Assembly (NCBI RefSeq): GCF_001192835.1
Contig: NZ_DF968182.1
Coordinates: 1,366,968-1,430,967 of the forward strand
DNA length: 64,000 bases
Source: Lentimicrobium saccharophilum
GTDB lineage: Bacteria; Bacteroidota; Bacteroidia; Bacteroidales; Lentimicrobiaceae
Direction: 5' to 3'
The notes below the pieces were generated by a model. That model did no database searches and was not told the origin of the DNA. It saw only the letters and a list, made by a program, of their open reading frames with translations. Shown here piece after piece: positions 53,863-63,544 of this stretch. The translations under genes and the position numbers were made by a program. Positions within the stretch are counted from its first letter, which is position 1, and each line of letters starts with the position of its first letter.

Positions 53863-54912
53863 ATGAAACGACAAATTTCCTTACTCACCTTAGCGACCAG
53901 TGCATTTTTGGTGCTGTGTTTTGTCTCGTTCAGCAGCTGTACTAAGACAGGGCCCGAGGGGCCTCCGGGGAAGGATGGCGAAGACGGGCTGAATGCAGAT
54001 GCTTCATGCGTTACATGCCATGATTTTTCTGATGACCTTTTGACCAAAGTCCATCAGTTTGCCAATTCAGCCCACGGTAGCGGAGCCAATGTAGACCGGA
54101 GCATTGAGGGTTGTGCACAATGCCATACCAGTCAGGGCTTCAGGCTCATGGTAGATAGTGGTATGATCGCAGCCGTAGCGTCACCGGCAATCATCAACTG
54201 CCGTACCTGCCATAAAATCCATGAAACATACACACCTGCTGATTATGCGCTCAGGGGCAGCGGAGCCATTGCTATGGTAATGGGTGGACCTTCCGCCGAA
54301 TATAATTATGGCACATCCAATGTTTGCGCCAATTGTCATCAGGGACGCACAGTAACTCCATACCCTGTGGCAGGCGGTGATCCAGTATCCGTCACCAATA
54401 AAAGATATGGTCCGCATTACGGCCCCCAGGCCAACATGTTTATCGGCAAAGGCGGCTATGAAATTGATGGCCCGATGCCTTATTCAAATTCACCACATAC
54501 GCTGGCAGTAACCAATGGCTGCGTAACCTGCCATATGGATGGAAACCCGGTAGGTTTACAGGCCGGAGGGCATCAGATGAATATCACCTATAACGAAACA
54601 TCCAAACTGCTTACCGGTTGTACCGTTTCAGGCTGCCATACGGATGCAGCAGTGGTTAAATCCATGTTTGACGAAAACAGGGCTGAAATAGCCGCCCTTG
54701 AACTGGAGCTTGAAACTGCGCTCAAAGATCAGGGCCTTCTGGATGCAGAAGGATATGTAGCGGTTCCGGCTACACTCACACAGGATCAGCTGGGAATTAT
54801 ACTGAACCTTAAACTGGTTCATTACGACCATAGCTATGGTGCCCATAATTACCGCTACACCAAAGCTTTGCTTGTAAATTCACTCGCTGCTTTAGCCAAA
54901 TCAAGCGTTTAA
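53863..54912 (+). CDS. Six-heme lipoprotein cytochrome with collagen-like linker
   Basis: 349 residues. Lipoprotein signal ending FSSC (C26), then a short collagen-like Gly-X-Y linker GPEGPPGKDGEDG (30-42). Six heme sites: five CXXCH at 49-53, 84-88, 113-117, 155-159 and 220-224, plus one CX4CH (CTVSGCH, 253-259). A lipid anchor after a flexible spacer and six hemes fit an outer-membrane, possibly surface-exposed, terminal cytochrome. Last gene of the cluster. Confidence 0.88.
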   Translation: MKRQISLLTLATSAFLVLCFVSFSSCTKTGPEGPPGKDGEDGLNADASCVTCHDFSDDLLTKVHQFANSAHGSGANVDRSIEGCAQCHTSQGFRLMVDSGMIAAVASPAIINCRTCHKIHETYTPADYALRGSGAIAMVMGGPSAEYNYGTSNVCANCHQGRTVTPYPVAGGDPVSVTNKRYGPHYGPQANMFIGKGGYEIDGPMPYSNSPHTLAVTNGCVTCHMDGNPVGLQAGGHQMNITYNETSKLLTGCTVSGCHTDAAVVKSMFDENRAEIAALELELETALKDQGLLDAEGYVAVPATLTQDQLGIILNLKLVHYDHSYGAHNYRYTKALLVNSLAALAKSSV

Positions 54913-54932
54913 CAGGAATTAAGATTTTCAGT

Positions 54933-54970
54933 AAAATCCCGCTGTGCCTTTGCATGGCGGGATTTTTTTT
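54933..54970 (+). terminator. Terminator of the cytochrome operon
   Basis: Perfect 10-bp stem AAAATCCCGC / GCGGGATTTT (54933-54942, 54957-54966) followed by a T-run. 20 nt after the stop codon. Confidence 0.9.
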
Positions 54971-55059
54971 GCTTGCGTGCGGGTATTAGTAATATATTGT
55001 TTGACCAGCAAGATCAATGCTTCTGTCTGCGGACATCAGAAAAAGCCTTTAAATCAAAA

Positions 55060-55085
55060 AAAAAAGACCCTGGTTTCCCGGGGCC
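55060..55085 (-). terminator. Terminator of rho
   Basis: Minus strand: GGCCCCGG, loop, CCAGGGTC (one mismatch and one G-U pair), then a run of ten Ts. Lies 23 nt after the rho stop codon. Confidence 0.7.
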
Positions 55086-55108
55086 TTCCATGTTCATCTT
55101 AATCTGTC

Positions 55109-56989
55109 TTACCCATTCATCGAAATAAGGAATTCTTCATTGGTTTGGGTGTATTTCATTTTATCCTTCAGGAATTCCATGGCTTCCAGCGGATTCATGT
55201 CGGCCAGGTGGTTGCGGAGGATCCAGATGCGTTGCAACGTTTCCTTATCAAGCAGCAGGTCCTCTCGACGGGTGCTTGAAGCTACGATGTCGATGGCAGG
55301 GTAGATGCGTTTGTTAGAAAGTTTGCGGTCGAGCTGAAGCTCCATATTACCGGTGCCTTTGAATTCCTCAAAGATCACTTCATCCATTTTGGATCCGGTA
55401 TCGATAAGGGCAGTAGCAATGATGGTGAGGGAACCACCGTTTTCGATCTGACGTGCAGCACCAAAGAAACGTTTGGGTTTTTGCAGCGCGTTGGCTTCCA
55501 CACCTCCGGATAGTACCTTACCCGATGCGGGAGAGACCGTATTATAAGCCCTGGCCAATCTGGTGATAGAATCAAGTAGTATCACCACATCGTGACCACA
55601 TTCGGTCATCCGTTTGGCTTTCTCAAGCACAATATTGGCAATCTTCACATGACGGTCGGCCGGCTCATCAAAGGTTGAAGCGATCACCTCGGCATTCACA
55701 CTGCGGGCCATGTCGGTAACTTCCTCCGGACGCTCATCAATCAGCAGTACGATCAGGTATGCCTCGGGATGGTTGGCGGCAATGGCGTTGGCAATTTCTT
55801 TGAGCAGCACCGTTTTACCGGTTTTGGGCTGCGCCACGATCAGTCCGCGCTGACCTTTGCCAATGGGTGCAAAAAGATCGATCACCCTCACCGACAGACT
55901 TGCGCCCGGATGACCGGTGATCTTGAATTTCTTTTCAGGGAAGAGCGGGGTCAGGTAATCAAAAGGAATTCTGTCGCGCACTTCATCCGGGGTACGGCCG
56001 TTGATCAGCTCAACTTTAATAAGCGGGAAGTATTTCTCCCCGTCTTTGGGCGGCCGTATGGTTCCCCTCACGGTGTCGCCGGTTTTCAATCCGAACAACT
56101 TGATCTGTGATTGCGAAACGTAAACATCGTCGGGTGAGTTCAGATAGTTGTAGTCAGAAGAGCGCAGAAAGCCATAGCCGTCGGGCATAATTTCGAGCAC
56201 ACCGTCTGAGGAGATAAAACCGTCGAATTCCCATACATATTCCTCGCGCCTGCGTTCCGGGAAACGCTGCTGGCGCGGATTAAAATCACGTCCGTAACGG
56301 TCTCCGTTTGGCCGTGCAGGTTCAACATCGGGCATCCTCTCAACGGGAGGTGGCGGAGGAGGCAGTATCACCCGTTCTTCAACGGTGCTTTCGGCCACCG
56401 GCAACGGAGCCTCAACCTCAGTGACCTCAGGAGTAAATGTTGTTTCAGGTTCTTCCTCTTCAATTATGGGAGCATTACTCAGCAACAGTGCTTCTTCGTC
56501 GATGTGATCAGATTTCGATTCTGAAACCTGAACCGGCTTGTCTTTGGGTGCATCAGCCTGACGCTTGGGTCTCCCGCGCTTACGCTTTCCGGTATCCTCG
56601 TTCCTGGCAGGCTGCTGATCCGGTTTACGGGGTCCGGGCTGGGCGACAGAAGAACCTTTAACGGTAGTTGCCTCAGGAGTTTCTGATGGTGTCTGGGGGG
56701 CTGTCACTGACGGATCAGAGGAGGCAACAGGCGCCTGTTGCGGCTTCTGAGGCTGCGGCTTACCTTTGACAAAGCGTTCGTTGGGGATGCGTTGCCGTTT
56801 GTGTTTGTTCTCACGTGCTTCCTTTTCCTTCTCAAGCATCTCTTTTGAAGGATTCAGCGCCTGAAAATCAAGTATCTGATAAACCAGATCCTGCTTACTT
56901 AATGAATTAAAGCGGGGAACATTCAGATTCCCGGCAATAACTTTCAGCTCATCAATAGATTTGCTGTTAAGCTCAATAATATCGTACAT
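55109..56989 (-). CDS. rho: Transcription termination factor Rho with long insertion
   Basis: 626 residues, about 200 more than E. coli Rho. Rho_N at 1-48; disordered insert about 50-250 with basic and acidic tracts, [10 protein letters not shown] and [14 protein letters not shown]; cold-shock-like RNA-binding domain ([20 protein letters not shown]); RecA-type motor with Walker A in [13 protein letters not shown], Walker [17 protein letters not shown] and the Q/R-loop region [13 protein letters not shown]-dependent RNA translocase that ends transcription. The insert is typical of Bacteroidota and may aid RNA loading or condensation. Candidate promoter box TATATTTG at 57143-57150. Confidence 0.97.
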   Translation of the reverse strand: MYDIIELNSKSIDELKVIAGNLNVPRFNSLSKQDLVYQILDFQALNPSKEMLEKEKEARENKHKRQRIPNERFVKGKPQPQKPQQAPVASSDPSVTAPQTPSETPEATTVKGSSVAQPGPRKPDQQPARNEDTGKRKRGRPKRQADAPKDKPVQVSESKSDHIDEEALLLSNAPIIEEEEPETTFTPEVTEVEAPLPVAESTVEERVILPPPPPPVERMPDVEPARPNGDRYGRDFNPRQQRFPERRREEYVWEFDGFISSDGVLEIMPDGYGFLRSSDYNYLNSPDDVYVSQSQIKLFGLKTGDTVRGTIRPPKDGEKYFPLIKVELINGRTPDEVRDRIPFDYLTPLFPEKKFKITGHPGASLSVRVIDLFAPIGKGQRGLIVAQPKTGKTVLLKEIANAIAANHPEAYLIVLLIDERPEEVTDMARSVNAEVIASTFDEPADRHVKIANIVLEKAKRMTECGHDVVILLDSITRLARAYNTVSPASGKVLSGGVEANALQKPKRFFGAARQIENGGSLTIIATALIDTGSKMDEVIFEEFKGTGNMELQLDRKLSNKRIYPAIDIVASSTRREDLLLDKETLQRIWILRNHLADMNPLEAMEFLKDKMKYTQTNEEFLISMNG

Positions 56990-57142
56990 AAATAAAAATG
57001 ATTGTGTTGTGATCGTGAATTTGACCGGAAGATTAAAGATTAATAAGCGAAACCGCGCCCCGGAATGATCCGACTACCCTGCCTAACCTAAAGAAGTAAT
57101 GAGAGAATAAATGAGAGCGGGATTGAATTGTTTTTGAAGATG

Positions 57143-57150
57143 CAAATATA
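57143..57150 (-). promoter_or_regulatory. Promoter -7 box TATATTTG of rho
   Basis: Exact TAnnTTTG match, giving a leader of about 147 nt in which Rho autoregulation could act. No -33 box at the right distance. The remaining gap 56990-57352 shows nothing else. Confidence 0.4.
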
Positions 57151-57352
57151 AACTAATTTATTCACTTCAGCATCTTTCCGAAAATTTTTAGAATGAAATC
57201 AACTGACCAATACCGGCCAGCCTGTTTCCCGGTCTCCTTATCTTCTTTATGCCCGACTTTACCCGTATATAAAATTTGCCCGGTTTTTCTCACCAGCACG
57301 CATAAAATCAATAAAAGAAGTTTAAACGCTTAGAATAAATTTATCCTGCTTC

Positions 57353-57385
57353 TTTGAATAATCTCAAAAATATCCAGTAGGTTTG
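57353..57385 (+). promoter_or_regulatory. Promoter of gcvT
   Basis: TTTG (57353-57356), 21-nt spacer, TAGGTTTG (57378-57385). A full consensus match; predicted start near 57392, leader about 20 nt. No glycine riboswitch is seen. Confidence 0.7.
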
Positions 57386-57411
57386 CACAAAAATTTCAAT
57401 ATAATAAAAAT

Positions 57412-58500
57412 ATGAAACACACTGCATTTACCAGTTTTCATGAGGCAATGGGGGCCAAAATGGTTCCGTTTGCCGGTTTTTATATGCCCGTTCAGTACGA
57501 AGGACTGAATGCGGAACACGAAACAGTAAGAAAAGGCGTTGGTGTTTTTGATGTGTCGCACATGGGCGAGTTTTGGGTAAAAGGCCCCAAAGCCCTTGAA
57601 TTTGTGCAGTGGGTTACTTCAAACGATGCCTCAAAACTCAGCGACGGAAAGGTACAATACAGCTGTTTCCCGAACGACAAAGGCGGAATTGTGGATGACC
57701 TGCTTGTTTACCGCATAAATGCCGAAACCTATTTACTGGTTGTTAACGCCGCCAATATCGACAAGGACTGGGCCTGGTGCAACAGCCAGAATAAAATGGG
57801 AGCTACCCTTTACAATGCTTCCGGTGAAATCTCGCAGCTGGCAATTCAGGGACCTCTCGCACTGAAAGCCATGCAGAAGCTCACCGATACACCTATTCTT
57901 GACATGGAGTATTATACCTTTAAAAAGGTAACTTTTGCCGGAATTAAAGACGTGATCCTCTCCACTACCGGATACACCGGTGCGGGTGGTTGCGAAATCT
58001 ACTTTGCCAATGAAGATGCTCCGAAAATCTGGGAAGCAGTTTTCGCGGCAGGTGCTGAATTCGGTATTAAACCCATCGGCCTCGGCGCCCGCGATACCCT
58101 CCGCCTCGAAATGGGATTCTGCCTCTACGGCAACGACATCAACGATACCACCTCCCCTATTGAAGCCGGGCTTGGATGGATCACAAAATTCACCGACGAA
58201 AAGGATTTCATTAACAAAGCCGCCCTGCTGAAACAGAAAACTGAAGGCGTTACCCGCAAACTGGCCGGATTTGAGATGATTGACAAGGGAATTCCCCGTC
58301 AGCACTATCCCATTCTGGATGCTGAAGGCAATACCATCGGTGAGGTTACCTCAGGCACTCAGGCTCCATCGCTCAAAGTAGCCATTGGAATGGGTTATGT
58401 GCCTGCGGCATTTGCCAAAGCCGATACTGAAATTTTTATCAGTATCCGCGATAAGTCACTGAAAGCTAAAGTAGTGAAGCTGCCCTTCTATAAAGGTTAA
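57412..58500 (+). CDS. gcvT: Glycine cleavage system T protein (aminomethyltransferase)
   Basis: 362 residues. Transfers the methylene unit from H-protein-bound aminomethyl to tetrahydrofolate. Motifs: [63 protein letters not shown] and [18 protein letters not shown], then the C-terminal barrel ([13 protein letters not shown]). No gcvH or gcvP is nearby, so the system's genes are scattered. Ends in a strong terminator. Confidence 0.96.
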   Translation: MKHTAFTSFHEAMGAKMVPFAGFYMPVQYEGLNAEHETVRKGVGVFDVSHMGEFWVKGPKALEFVQWVTSNDASKLSDGKVQYSCFPNDKGGIVDDLLVYRINAETYLLVVNAANIDKDWAWCNSQNKMGATLYNASGEISQLAIQGPLALKAMQKLTDTPILDMEYYTFKKVTFAGIKDVILSTTGYTGAGGCEIYFANEDAPKIWEAVFAAGAEFGIKPIGLGARDTLRLEMGFCLYGNDINDTTSPIEAGLGWITKFTDEKDFINKAALLKQKTEGVTRKLAGFEMIDKGIPRQHYPILDAEGNTIGEVTSGTQAPSLKVAIGMGYVPAAFAKADTEIFISIRDKSLKAKVVKLPFYKG

Positions 58501-58514
58501 CTGAAACAAACCTG

Positions 58515-58552
58515 AAAGACCCGCAAACCTTTCCGGTATGCGGGTCTTTTTC
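58515..58552 (+). terminator. Terminator of gcvT
   Basis: Perfect 11-bp stem AAAGACCCGCA / TGCGGGTCTTT (58515-58525, 58539-58549) followed by Ts. The in-frame ATG at 58538 upstream of comB lies in this hairpin, which argues against its use as a start. Confidence 0.9.
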
Positions 58553-58570
58553 ATTCAATCACCTGCAACC

Positions 58571-59299
58571 ATGGTCAGAAACCTGGAAGTAAGCTTAAGC
58601 CCTGCACTTTACCCGCACAGAAACATGAGCGGAAAGCATATCACCGTGGTGATTGACATCCTGCGGTTTACCACATCGCTGATCGCTGCATTCGAAAATG
58701 GTGTTTCCGCAGTAATTCCGGTCGCATCGCTGAGCGAAGCAGAAAATCTCAGTAAACAGGGATATCCTGTTGCCGCAGAACGCGACGGTTTACAGCTGCC
58801 TTTTGCTGATTTCGGAAACTCAGCCGCTGACTTCAACACCGATGCAGTCCGGGGTAAAACACTGGTTTACTCCACCACCAACGGCACCGGGGCAATGACC
58901 ATGGCTGCCGGAAACGGACCGGTAGCCGCCGCCGCATTTGCCAACCTGCCGGCAATTTCGGATTGGCTTTACACCCGCAACGAAAATGTGGTCATCCTTT
59001 GCTCGGGATGGAAAAATCTGTTCAGCGCCGAAGATGCACTCTGCGCCGGTGCGCTGACCGGGATGCTCCTGAATTTGGGGACATGGACTTTAAACGGAGA
59101 TGAAGCAGGCCTTGCAATTAATCTCTGGAATCTGCACAAAGACAATCTTAAAGAGGCCCTTACCAGTACCAGTCACTACCGGAGACTGATCGGACTGGGT
59201 GTCGATCCACTCCCCGACTATACAGTGAGAACCGGAATATCCGATGTAATCCCGGTTTACACCGGAGGTATTATTAAAAATATCAATGAACGGAATTAA
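58571..59299 (+). CDS. comB: 2-phosphosulfolactate phosphatase (ComB family)
   Basis: 242 residues. Motifs of the ComB fold: VVIDILRFTTSLIAAFENG, GYPVAAERDGLQLPF, FGNSAADF, VYSTTNGTGAM and LCSGWKNLFSAEDALCAGAL. In archaea the enzyme makes sulfolactate for coenzyme M. In bacteria without that pathway the true substrate is often unknown and may be a sulfonate metabolite. No other sulfonate gene is nearby. Starts at ATG 58571, after the gcvT terminator. Confidence 0.9.
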   Translation: MVRNLEVSLSPALYPHRNMSGKHITVVIDILRFTTSLIAAFENGVSAVIPVASLSEAENLSKQGYPVAAERDGLQLPFADFGNSAADFNTDAVRGKTLVYSTTNGTGAMTMAAGNGPVAAAAFANLPAISDWLYTRNENVVILCSGWKNLFSAEDALCAGALTGMLLNLGTWTLNGDEAGLAINLWNLHKDNLKEALTSTSHYRRLIGLGVDPLPDYTVRTGISDVIPVYTGGIIKNINERN

Positions 59300-59321
59300 C
59301 CATTTCAACAAAACCCTGTTT

Positions 59322-61379
59322 ATGAAAAAGCTTGTTTTACTAACCACCATTGCCATGAGCCTTGTTTTAGCGGCCTGTAACCAGGGCCCCAAAGAGGAGA
59401 CCCCACAGCAGGATTTCAGATTCCTGCTGGAACAATTCGCCGACCTGAAAATCATGCGTTACCAGGTTCCCGGATTTGATGAACTCACACCCAAACAGAA
59501 AGAACTGGTTTATTATCTCAGCCAGGCAGCCATTGCCGGCCGCGACATTTTGTTTGATCAGAACTACAAATACAACCTGGCCATCCGGCGTACCCTCGAA
59601 AACATTGTGGAGCACTACCCCGGCGATCGCGAAAGCGACGATTTCAGGAATTTTATGGTTTATACCAAACGGGTATGGTTCAGCAACGGCATCCATCACC
59701 ATTACTCCAAAGACAAATTTTTTCCGGAAGTCAGCCCTGAATATTTCACATCGCTGATCCGTGAAACTTCCCAGGGCAGGTTCCCCCTGCGTGAAGGGCA
59801 GGATATGGAAAACTTCATTGCCGAAATCGTCCCGGTAATCTTCGATCCGTCCATCGCTCCCAAAGCCGTGAGTCAGGAAGCCGGCAAAGACCTGCTGCTG
59901 AATTCAGCCTGTAATTTTTACGAGGGCGTTACCGAAAAGGAGGCCGAGGCTTATTATGCAGGGCTGAAAAACAATGCAGTGAAAAACGGGGCCGACACCC
60001 TGGTTTCGTTCGGCCTGAACAGCAAACTGGTAAAGAAAAACGGCGTAATTACCGAAGAGGTTTACAAAATGGGCGGCCTGTACAGCGAGGCCATTCAGCA
60101 GATCGTTTACTGGCTTGAAAAAGCCGCTGAAGTTGCAGAAAATGAACACCAGCGGGCGGTAATCGAATCGCTGGTGAAATATTACGAAACCGGCGACCTT
60201 GGCATCTGGGACGAATATAATGTGCTGTGGGTAAAGAATCTGGATTCGCATATTGATTTTGTAAACGGATTTATCGAAAATTACGGCGACCCTATGGGCC
60301 TGAAAGCCACCTGGGAAAGTGTGGTAAATTTCAAAGACGTAAAAGCCACACAGCGGGCTGAGACCATCAGCGCCAATGCGCAATGGTTTGAAGATCACTC
60401 TCCGGTGGAGCCGAGATTCAAAAAAGCCGAAGTAAAGGGTGTTTCAGCCAAAGTAATCACCGCTGCGCAACTGGGCGGCGACTGCTATCCCTCCACCCCC
60501 ATTGGCATCAATTTGCCGAATGCCGACTGGATCAGGAAGGAACACGGCTCGAAATCGGTGACCATTGAAAACATAACCTATGCTTATGATCAGGCTGCCA
60601 TCGGCAACGGAATGATTGAGGAATTTGCAGCTTCAGCCGAAGAAATTGAACTTTCAAAAAATTACGGCAGCCTCGCCTCAAATCTGCATACCGATCTGCA
60701 CGAGTGCCTTGGCCATGGTTCGGGTCAGTTGCTGCCCGGCACCCGCGGCGATGAACTGAAAAACTACGGTTCTCCCCTTGAAGAAGCCCGCGCCGACCTT
60801 TTCGCACTTTATTACATTGCCGATCCCAAACTGATGGAACTTGGGCTATACGACAATGAAGGCGTTTACAAAGCCGAATACAACAGCTACATCCGCAACG
60901 GCATGCTTACCCAGCTTACCCGCATAGAGCCCGGAAAGACCATTGAACAGGCACATATGCGTTGCCGCCAACTGATAGCCGCCTGGAGCTATGACCTTGG
61001 TAAGGACAAAAATGTAATTGAGAAATTTGAACGCGACGGTAAAACTTACGTGAAAGTAAATGATTATCAGGCGCTCAGAGAGACTTTCGGAAGAATGCTT
61101 GCCGAAATTCAAAGAATCAAATCGGAAGGAGATTATGCTGCCGGCCGTGAACTGATTGAAAAATATGCCGTGCAGGTTGACCAGCAACTGCACAGCGAAA
61201 TTCTCGGACGATTCGCTAAACTAAATCTAGCACCATACGGCGGCTTTATCAATCCGGTTTTTGTGCCGGTTACCAAAGACGGAAAAATCATAGATGTGAA
61301 GGTGGAGTACCCCGAAGATTATACCGAACAGATGATGGATTATTCAAAAAACCATTCTTTTCTGCCTACCTACAATTAA
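59322..61379 (+). CDS. Dipeptidyl-peptidase III-family (M49) lipoprotein
   Basis: 685 residues. Lipoprotein signal ending LVLAAC (C19). Zinc site: HECLGH at 460-465 and the second ligand in EEARAD at 487-492, the shortened hexapeptide form seen in bacterial DPP III relatives. It would remove dipeptides from peptide N-termini in the cell envelope. ATG 59322 begins the lipoprotein signal; ATG 59286 lies inside comB and is rejected. 22 nt after comB, so both may share a transcript. Confidence 0.93.
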   Translation: MKKLVLLTTIAMSLVLAACNQGPKEETPQQDFRFLLEQFADLKIMRYQVPGFDELTPKQKELVYYLSQAAIAGRDILFDQNYKYNLAIRRTLENIVEHYPGDRESDDFRNFMVYTKRVWFSNGIHHHYSKDKFFPEVSPEYFTSLIRETSQGRFPLREGQDMENFIAEIVPVIFDPSIAPKAVSQEAGKDLLLNSACNFYEGVTEKEAEAYYAGLKNNAVKNGADTLVSFGLNSKLVKKNGVITEEVYKMGGLYSEAIQQIVYWLEKAAEVAENEHQRAVIESLVKYYETGDLGIWDEYNVLWVKNLDSHIDFVNGFIENYGDPMGLKATWESVVNFKDVKATQRAETISANAQWFEDHSPVEPRFKKAEVKGVSAKVITAAQLGGDCYPSTPIGINLPNADWIRKEHGSKSVTIENITYAYDQAAIGNGMIEEFAASAEEIELSKNYGSLASNLHTDLHECLGHGSGQLLPGTRGDELKNYGSPLEEARADLFALYYIADPKLMELGLYDNEGVYKAEYNSYIRNGMLTQLTRIEPGKTIEQAHMRCRQLIAAWSYDLGKDKNVIEKFERDGKTYVKVNDYQALRETFGRMLAEIQRIKSEGDYAAGRELIEKYAVQVDQQLHSEILGRFAKLNLAPYGGFINPVFVPVTKDGKIIDVKVEYPEDYTEQMMDYSKNHSFLPTYN

Positions 61380-61412
61380 GCAGGCAGCATCTTACCGCAT
61401 CGGAAGATACAG

Positions 61413-61452
61413 TGACCCGGCAAGCCCACCCCGACTTGCCGGGTCATTTTTT
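61413..61452 (+). terminator. Terminator of the DPP III gene
   Basis: Perfect 12-bp stem TGACCCGGCAAG / CTTGCCGGGTCA (61413-61424, 61435-61446) followed by a T-run. Confidence 0.9.
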
Positions 61453-61615
61453 ATCTGATTGCAGATTGCTTAGAAATGCCGGAACAGGCCTGCCGGAAGA
61501 CCGGGCAAACTGACAATACAGTTGCCATCATCCGGTTTTAGGACAATTCATCAAGGCTTTTCATAGGAATTATCAAACCTTCAGAATCATCCCGTGTATA
61601 ATGCCCCGCATTATG

Positions 61616-61623
61616 TATTTTTG
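61616..61623 (+). promoter_or_regulatory. Promoter -7 box TATTTTTG of the porin gene
   Basis: Exact TAnnTTTG match; predicted start near 61630, 17 nt before ATG 61647. No clear -33 box. Confidence 0.45.
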
Positions 61624-61646
61624 CCAGGTTTTCCAACTCCACAATA

Positions 61647-62846
61647 ATGATAAAACGACTTTTATTCCTTGCCGCATTATCACTTCTCAGTTTTTCATGC
61701 CTTGTCGCGCAGACCGAAGTGGATGAACGTGCCATGATCTCATTCCGCAAAGGATTGGGATTCAACGCCCCTGACAGCACTTTCGGAGTTAATCTGCGGT
61801 TAAGGATGCAGAACCGGGTAGCGATGAACTTTAATGAAGACCTGAAACTTGAGGATATTGAAGCCAGGGTCAGCCGGCTAAGGTTGCGTTTCGACGGATA
61901 CATCCTCGGGCCGAAACTGACTTACTACCTTCAGCTTTCCTTTTCGAGGGGCGATCAGGACTGGGACAACACCCATGTACCGAACCTTGTACGTGACGCT
62001 ATGGTTTATTATCATTTCAATCCGAAATTCTACCTGGGTTTCGGGCAGGGAAAGCTTCCGGGAAACCGGCAACGGATAATTTCGAGCGGGCAGCAACAGT
62101 TTTTTGACCGTTCAAATGTAAATGCCAATTTTACCCTCGATCGTGACTTTGGGCTGTTCGCCTATTACAGCGACAAACTGGGAGGCATACATTACAACCT
62201 GAAAGGTGCAGTGTCAACCGGTGACGGCAGGAATCAGCTGAGAACCGACAATGGCCTGATGTATACCGGAAGAATAGAATTACTTCCCCTTGGCCGCTTT
62301 AAAAAGGATGGCGATTTCTCGGAAGGAGACCTGGAATTTGAAAATACCCCAAAAATCGGATTAGCAGCCGGCTATGCCCTGAATCAGAAGGCCAGACGTA
62401 CCCGCGGGACCACAGGAAGCGACCTCTATGAGAACAGGAACCTGCAATCCCTTTTCGCGGATATCATCATGAAATACCAGGGGTGGGCACTCTATTCGGA
62501 ATTCATCAGCAGAAAGACGGATAACTCCGCATTTACCTATAATCCCGCCGATTCATCTATGTCGGTTCATGTAGTCGCCGGACATGGAATCAATACACAA
62601 CTAAGCTATTGTTTTCCCAATTACTGGGAAATCGCTGCCCGCTATTCAGTGGTTAATCCGGATCATGAAATCCGCGATATTGCCAGACGGGACAGTTACT
62701 ATATTCTGGGGGTCAATAAATACGTACGAAAGCACCTGACGAAATTCCAGGGGTTCGTTGGGTACCGCAACCAACAGTCACACCTTAACATGACTGCGGA
62801 CAAAAACAACCTGTTGCTGGTCTTCCAGGTGGAGCTGGGTATCTGA
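61647..62846 (+). CDS. Phosphate-selective porin O/P family protein
   Basis: 399 residues; signal peptide about 1-21 (SCLVAQ), then a 16-strand barrel. Typical segments: FGVNLRLRMQNRVAMNF, RLRLRFDGYILGPKLTYYLQLSF, YLGFGQGKLPGNRQR and FTLDRDFGLFAYY. The C-terminus ends VFQVELGI. Family members conduct anions such as phosphate or arsenate, which is of interest given the arsenite permease downstream, but selectivity cannot be read from sequence. Confidence 0.9.
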   Translation: MIKRLLFLAALSLLSFSCLVAQTEVDERAMISFRKGLGFNAPDSTFGVNLRLRMQNRVAMNFNEDLKLEDIEARVSRLRLRFDGYILGPKLTYYLQLSFSRGDQDWDNTHVPNLVRDAMVYYHFNPKFYLGFGQGKLPGNRQRIISSGQQQFFDRSNVNANFTLDRDFGLFAYYSDKLGGIHYNLKGAVSTGDGRNQLRTDNGLMYTGRIELLPLGRFKKDGDFSEGDLEFENTPKIGLAAGYALNQKARRTRGTTGSDLYENRNLQSLFADIIMKYQGWALYSEFISRKTDNSAFTYNPADSSMSVHVVAGHGINTQLSYCFPNYWEIAARYSVVNPDHEIRDIARRDSYYILGVNKYVRKHLTKFQGFVGYRNQQSHLNMTADKNNLLLVFQVELGI

Positions 62847-63069
62847 CAGAAAGCGGCAGGGAATCTGACCTCCAAGGAAAACCGGAATGCTTTTATTGGT
62901 GAGGAAATTATATTTTCCTGCCGGATCCAACCAGGTAATAATCACCTGAAATGCGAAAAGAAACGATGTGAAGCAGGATAGCCTCCGGGTATCTGATTAT
63001 CAGGATTCAGAATCAGGAATTTCAGCCTGATTTTGCAGGCCCGTGAAAAATGCCGGGGAAGGCCTGGAC

Positions 63070-63498
63070 TCAGTGACCGCAGGAGCAACCGCCGCAACCA
63101 CCCATGCCGTCTTCCTCATCAAAACCGGTTCCGCAACTCCCGCTGCTACAATCGCCGGTGCCACAACCACCGTTGACGTTATACTTTACCGGAAAACCAT
63201 CCTGAAACCAGGCCTGCACACCGCCGGCAATGTAGCCTACATTTTCAAATCCCTGATGGTGCAGAAGATTTGCAGCCTTGAAGCCAGTGGCTTCATCAAA
63301 TCCTCCGGCGATATAGTAAGGCTCTCTCTCCATCCACTGCAGCTTCTCAAGCAATTGAAGCAGGGTTACCTGGGTGGATTCCACCCCATCGTAAGCCACC
63401 ACACTGAATCCCTCTTCGTCAATGATATCAATAAAAACAGCGCCTTCGGACATCTTCTGGTAAGCCTCGGCCGGCTGAAGTTTGAGTATTTCGGACAT
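63070..63498 (-). CDS. Rhodanese-like protein without catalytic Cys, with cysteine-rich tail
   Basis: 142 residues. Rhodanese-like domain about 1-108 (GAVFIDIIDEEGF, GFKAANLLHHQGFENVGYIAGGVQAWFQDGFPV), but the active-site loop reads YYIAGGFDEATG, with no cysteine, so sulfur transfer is unlikely. Tail about 110-142 is rich in Cys and Gly (GGCGTGDCSSGSCGTG, then GGCGGCSCGH). Encoded 46 nt after the Acr3 arsenite permease on the same strand, so a metalloid-binding or chaperone role is plausible. Start ATG 63498. Confidence 0.78.
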   Translation of the reverse strand: MSEILKLQPAEAYQKMSEGAVFIDIIDEEGFSVVAYDGVESTQVTLLQLLEKLQWMEREPYYIAGGFDEATGFKAANLLHHQGFENVGYIAGGVQAWFQDGFPVKYNVNGGCGTGDCSSGSCGTGFDEEDGMGGCGGCSCGH

Positions 63499-63544
63499 AA
63501 TTGAAATTTTAAACGGCAAAGTTACATATATTCATCTTAAGATA

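Noticed and set aside
58538-58570. Upstream ATG for comB
   Set aside because: Located in the gcvT terminator hairpin; family homology begins at ATG 58571.
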